From Lentimicrobiaceae bacterium (GTDB taxonomy: Bacteria; Bacteroidota; Bacteroidia; Bacteroidales; WCHB1-69), in NCBI GenBank assembly GCA_009787675.1, contig WQSU01000095.1:1-8769 (forward strand): a DNA stretch of 8,769 nt, given 5' to 3'. The notes beneath the pieces are model-generated. The model did no database searches. It had not been told where the DNA came from and saw only the letters and a list, made by a program, of their open reading frames with translations. Made by a program: the position numbers and the translations under genes. Below are positions 6,301-8,769 of the stretch, piece by piece. Within the stretch, counting starts at the first letter, position 1; every line of letters starts with the position of its first letter.

Positions 6301-8769
6301 TGCGTAAAGTCGGAGCCCAAACGAATAAACACTGTAATATCACCATCTCTCATCACATCCTCTTCAAACATCTTTTCAGCGTGAAGAAACAGTTCCAAAT
6401 TTTTAAACTGGCGCATGTCAAAATTAACACTTTTATAGATGGCTCGCGCATCTCCATCTTCCAAATTTTTCACCTTCAAACTCACCGATTGTTCATTCTC
6501 CTGATAGCTGGTCATAGCGCCATACATAATAGTACGATTAATACCCGGAGGAATTTTATAGTTAATAGGCGTTCTCGTACCATTTTCCTCCAAACTAACT
6601 GTACCTACTAAAAACTCTGTATTCTCACCTGTTTGTCCTGGCAAGTAGTCCCCGTCTTCCAAAAGGTCTTGGGTGTAAGTTCTCCACGTATTTCGTACCA
6701 GTTCAAAAGTAGCAAAACGTAAGATGATTGGTTCTTCAAATCCACGCATATAAACGCGCAAGAATCTAATGGAGTTTAAGCCATGTATAGCGCCAATGGC
6801 TTCTTCCGGATTTTTAATAGGGATACGGAATTGATACCAGCGTGTAGCAGGACTGGTTCCGTTAGGTAGCCGTTCCGGCAGCGCATCCATATAGTCATTG
6901 ATATAATTTTGTCCAATCTCCATCATCCCCGGATGAATATCCACACTCCACTGATAATACTTTTCATCTTCGCTCATCGTATTATCATCATTAATATCTT
7001 CACTGTTAGGGATAGCGGTTGCTATAGACATAATAGAGGGCGAGAGGTCTCCATTAAAGTTTTCGGTTGAGTTACCTTCGGCGTTGTTGAAATATTTGTA
7101 GCGTTCCACAATGCCTGCACCTGCGTAATCCCATTTATCTCCTCTACAATAGCGGTAATCATCGTTAGAGGGGTCATTATATGCATCAGTGTACGCTTTT
7201 GAGCTTGAGCTAAATTTATCCCTTATCAATGCCAAATATTCCAAATCAAAGAATTCTCTTTCTCTTTCCGACCGTAGTCCGTCAAGTCCTACGTCTTGAT
7301 TTCTGCGGTCTGCATTGCTTTCAAAAGCTTTTATAATTTGTTGGATGGTCGGTACGCGCCCCCAAGCAGTAAAGGTGCAATTCTCATCAGAACCATCAGC
7401 AGGTATTCCGTCTTCAAAGAATTTCTTGCCATCGCGTAAAATATCTTCAGAAATATCTCCCAAATTAAAATATAGTTTTCCGCCTTTGTGTTGAGGGTTT
7501 TCAATGAAGGGATCCATCATCCAAAACTCGATATATTCATAGTTATTGGCTTCAAAGTCAGTATTGTCAAATCTACGCATCATACCGCCCCAACGGGAAG
7601 CCGGATTTATTAAAGAACCGTCCTCATTGATTCCTTCTGAGAATAATCCCCCTACAGAGTCATCCGTCCCCCCTACATCATAATTATAGGGTCCCCTTTC
7701 CGAAGGATAGAAAGCCATATTCAGCACAGGCATGAACGTAGAAGCTGCCGCACTTCCATACTCTTTTTTTGGGAATAGTTCGGGTTCATAAACTGCACGG
7801 GCGTAAGGTTTCGATTGTTCTTCCCTGTCAATATTGGCAGGTGTAGCAGTCGTATTATTATAAAACAGTTGGTCGATAATATACCATGATAAACGCGCCC
7901 TGTTGAAGCCATAAGCTAATTGCATTCGGGTACTGGAACTGGTATCTACCAAAGTTTCACGGAATTTGTCAGGTTGTCCTTGTGGAGTAGAAGCCAAATT
8001 CCAATAAGAGAACTGTCTTAAGTCAACTGTAGAGCGCGCGCCTTCAAAGTCATCGATATAAGTAGTTCCTCTTTTTCCAATGGATCTGCTGTGTCCGGGA
8101 ACAAAGTGGGCAAACTCTCCCTCCACTTGAAATGTGGATTCTGTAGTTGTACTATGAAATGGAAGGAGGTCAACCAATTTAGTAACCCATGGCACTTTCG
8201 TTTTATAAGCAAAATTCATCCCCCATATCATATTGTTAATGGGTTCATTGCCATAATTCACTTTAGGGGTCATAGGGCGCTCACTCATATTTAAAAGGGT
8301 AGCGCCAATAACAAAATTGTCAGAGAATTTATATTCGGCATTCACACCAAAAAAACGTTTTTTATTAATTCCAAACATGGAATTGCTTTCAAGCGAGATT
8401 TGTATAGGGGTTCCCGATTTTAAAATGCCTTCGTTGGTGATCGTTACTTTTCCCATGCTGTAGTTAACCGTATAGTCCACATTTTCTGTCAGTTTCATTC
8501 CGCCGGCATTCACAGTAACCGAGCCTTCAGGAATATTCCATGCGTTTAGGTCATATTCGGCGCCGTATGAAGAACGATATTGTCCTTCAAGGTAATATTT
8601 GTTTTTGCTGGTAAATTGTTGCGCCATGGTTTTGGTCATTGTATAGAGCGAGTCGAAAGCGTATTTGGTTGCCCAAATCTCATTTTCTACATTAGGCGCG
8701 TCGGGGGGATTTATGGCATCTCTTAAATCTTTTCCAAAGGGTTCAATGGTGGGAAAAAAGATTTTTCCT
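3342..8769 (-). CDS. sprA: T9SS outer-membrane translocon SprA/Sov (5' end outside window)
   Basis: C-terminal 1808 codons of SprA (Sov in Porphyromonas), the very large outer-membrane beta-barrel pore through which T9SS cargo leaves the cell. The frame runs off the right edge. The first in-frame ATG (8639-8637) is internal, because 43 further codons upstream read as SprA-like sequence (FFPTIEPFGKDLRDAI). Full-length relatives are about 2400-2500 residues, so roughly 600 are missing. Numbering from that internal Met: YIDDFEGARSTVDLR (194-208), ERGPYNY (314-320), RWGGMMRRFDNTDFEANN (349-366), LYFNLGDISEDILRDG (389-404), NQDVGLDGL (447-455), WYQFRIPI (601-608), VEVWVNELRLTDFD (885-898) and LADVGDIALSGTITSPGYGG (913-932), all family landmarks. 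Beyond about residue 900 the alternating aromatic/polar pattern fits many long beta strands of the barrel. A Pro/Lys-rich loop lies near 1279-1315. The protein ends RLMLTQ, then TAG at 3344-3342. The frame is intact throughout. Confidence 0.97.
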   Translation of the reverse strand, partial: GKIFFPTIEPFGKDLRDAINPPDAPNVENEIWATKYAFDSLYTMTKTMAQQFTSKNKYYLEGQYRSSYGAEYDLNAWNIPEGSVTVNAGGMKLTENVDYTVNYSMGKVTITNEGILKSGTPIQISLESNSMFGINKKRFFGVNAEYKFSDNFVIGATLLNMSERPMTPKVNYGNEPINNMIWGMNFAYKTKVPWVTKLVDLLPFHSTTTESTFQVEGEFAHFVPGHSRSIGKRGTTYIDDFEGARSTVDLRQFSYWNLASTPQGQPDKFRETLVDTSSSTRMQLAYGFNRARLSWYIIDQLFYNNTTATPANIDREEQSKPYARAVYEPELFPKKEYGSAAASTFMPVLNMAFYPSERGPYNYDVGGTDDSVGGLFSEGINEDGSLINPASRWGGMMRRFDNTDFEANNYEYIEFWMMDPFIENPQHKGGKLYFNLGDISEDILRDGKKFFEDGIPADGSDENCTFTAWGRVPTIQQIIKAFESNADRRNQDVGLDGLRSEREREFFDLEYLALIRDKFSSSSKAYTDAYNDPSNDDYRYCRGDKWDYAGAGIVERYKYFNNAEGNSTENFNGDLSPSIMSIATAIPNSEDINDDNTMSEDEKYYQWSVDIHPGMMEIGQNYINDYMDALPERLPNGTSPATRWYQFRIPIKNPEEAIGAIHGLNSIRFLRVYMRGFEEPIILRFATFELVRNTWRTYTQDLLEDGDYLPGQTGENTEFLVGTVSLEENGTRTPINYKIPPGINRTIMYGAMTSYQENEQSVSLKVKNLEDGDARAIYKSVNFDMRQFKNLELFLHAEKMFEEDVMRDGDITVFIRLGSDFTQNYYEYEVAAKLSDWNNQDTASIWPRENRLTIILDSLVNIKQRRNIALRAGNHLNVALPYWESVPGARISVVGMPNLGSVNTIMIGVRNPKKRSTNDGDDRLPKSVEVWVNELRLTDFDDRSGAAALGRMRLNLADVGDIALSGTITSPGYGGLDQSVTQRQMATTYSVDFATNIDGGKVLFPQNWNIKIPIHYDFSMQGEVPEYNPLNPDVKLKEDLKTYDTKAQRDSLRNITNYIVKRNNINLTNVRKERNLNKPLKMRPWDIENLDFTYAYSNVMITDVDMEFDNQKRHEGEIGYNFSHNPKNYRVGKKKGLKSPWLQIISDLNITPLPRSFTVRTSVIRDFNEFKYRPKSQGNIIVDTSYVKVFDWMRNYSLQWDITSSLKFTYSANATSRLQEPQGLIDTREKKDSIWRSFGQGGRMNTFDQRFEVSYQIPLNKIPLFSWLTSSFRYSGQYRFTGAPLSLDTLGNTIENSNQIQLSGQVNMVTIYNYIPYLKKVNSPAPKQPQKPVAGKPVDEPKKKKSEKDSLKRSHNYGKIIGDGMLRFLMMVRNVNLNWSQGRGTVLPGYMYAPNLFGINFKTNSPGFLYVFGGQPDIRQLAKNGDWITKSSELNTAFQDRFSQTINFRARVEPFKDFGIDVVANRTFTKNYTEYFRADAEEVLSPLTNGNFNITFVGLKTLFKKSDDVFNKFRGVRSTIAEKLAMNNPNSIGTDSAGVFPLGYSALSQEVLMYSFMSAYMGKDTGKMKVNNPFISVPLPNWQLRYNGLTKIKAMAKVFQNFSINHNYTCTYSIGNYKSNILFKKDDAGNPNATDPLGNFIPENDIAQISMMENFRPLIGFDMTLTNSLMIKVEYNMSRNLSLSFANNQITEASTNELSVSAGYRFKDLKIGISFAGSKRQIVSDLNITVGFSMSDNTTTLRKIAEDVNQVSAGMLNFKINATADYQISSMVGLRFYYNHILNKPYIFSQFPNSNVEAGISVRLMLTQ
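4690..4803 (-). other. Pro/Lys-rich loop between SprA barrel strands
   Basis: Encodes about residues 1279-1316 (numbered from the internal Met), beginning SPAPKQPQKPVAGKP and running into EPKKKKSEKDSLKR. It is rich in Pro and Lys, unlike the strand-like sequence on both sides, and precedes the family-typical NVNLNW and GTVLPGYM segments. It is most simply an inter-strand loop or turn. Which side of the membrane it faces cannot be decided from sequence. Confidence 0.55.
6963..6998 (-). other. EF-hand-like calcium-loop motif in SprA
   Basis: Encodes residues 548-559 (counted from the internal Met at 8639), DINDDNTMSEDE. Acidic or oxygen ligands fall at loop positions 1, 3, 5, 7, 9 and 12 (Asp, Asn, Asp, Thr, Ser, Glu), as in a 12-residue EF-hand loop, but Asn replaces the usual Gly at position 6. 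Similar acidic stretches occur at this place in other SprA proteins as I recall them. Calcium binding is an inference. Confidence 0.4.
7260..7295 (-). other. Second acidic loop (QDVGLDGL region) in SprA
   Basis: Encodes residues 449-460 (same numbering), DVGLDGLRSERE. Asp at 1, Asp at 5, Gly at 6 and Glu at 12 fit an EF-hand-like spacing, while position 3 is Gly and not an acidic or Asn/Ser ligand. NQDVGLDG is a conserved SprA landmark. A metal-binding role is possible but not shown. Confidence 0.35.

Noticed and set aside
6300..6611. 103-residue plus-strand open frame
   Set aside because: Antisense shadow within sprA, with no family signal.
7721..8212. Minus-strand short open frames at 7721-7912 and 8018-8212
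   Set aside because: They overlap the continuous sprA frame in another phase. SprA motifs such as YIDDFEG are read in the main frame across the same bases.
8637..8639. ATG at 8639 as the true start of sprA
   Set aside because: The frame stays open for 43 more codons to the window edge and reads as SprA-like sequence, and the protein would be about 600 residues shorter than the family.

Overview
The window is a compact, single-strand (minus) stretch of a Bacteroidota chromosome. The evidence is a long, clearly recognisable SprA/Sov protein (the outer-membrane translocon of the type IX secretion system, T9SS) and the start of a PorW/SprE-type lipoprotein, both confined to this phylum. AT-rich intergenic DNA without Shine-Dalgarno signals and short heptanucleotide tandem repeats fit the same picture. 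The genus cannot be told from the sequence.

Layout in the direction of transcription (right to left): (1) 8769-3342, sprA, open at its 5' end, with about 1808 codons visible and the N-terminal part outside the window. (2) 3341-3221, a 121-base gap made almost entirely of several different 7- to 8-bp tandem repeat families plus a 12-bp palindrome. (3) 3220-1964, a PLP enzyme of the alpha-oxoamine synthase family (relatives: 2-amino-3-ketobutyrate CoA ligase, serine palmitoyltransferase, cysteate acyltransferase). (4) 1967-1071, a phosphate butyryl/acetyltransferase-family enzyme whose ATG overlaps the previous stop (ATGA). (5) 1070-1019, a 52-base gap. (6) 1018-1, a PorW/SprE-like TPR lipoprotein with a TTG start, open at its 3' end. 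No RNA gene, insertion sequence, CRISPR array or convincing plus-strand gene was seen.

SprA and PorW/SprE are both needed for T9SS export and, in gliding species, for motility. Published work places PorW near the SprA/Sov translocon, so finding the two genes close together with the same orientation is sensible. The two enzymes between them form a tight translational pair that would handle acyl-CoA or acyl-phosphate chemistry. A plausible but unproven idea is that the PLP enzyme makes a sphingoid or sulfonolipid (capnine-type) base, a lipid class already linked to gliding in Flavobacterium johnsoniae. I see a known secretion system with an interesting neighbourhood, not a clearly new system.
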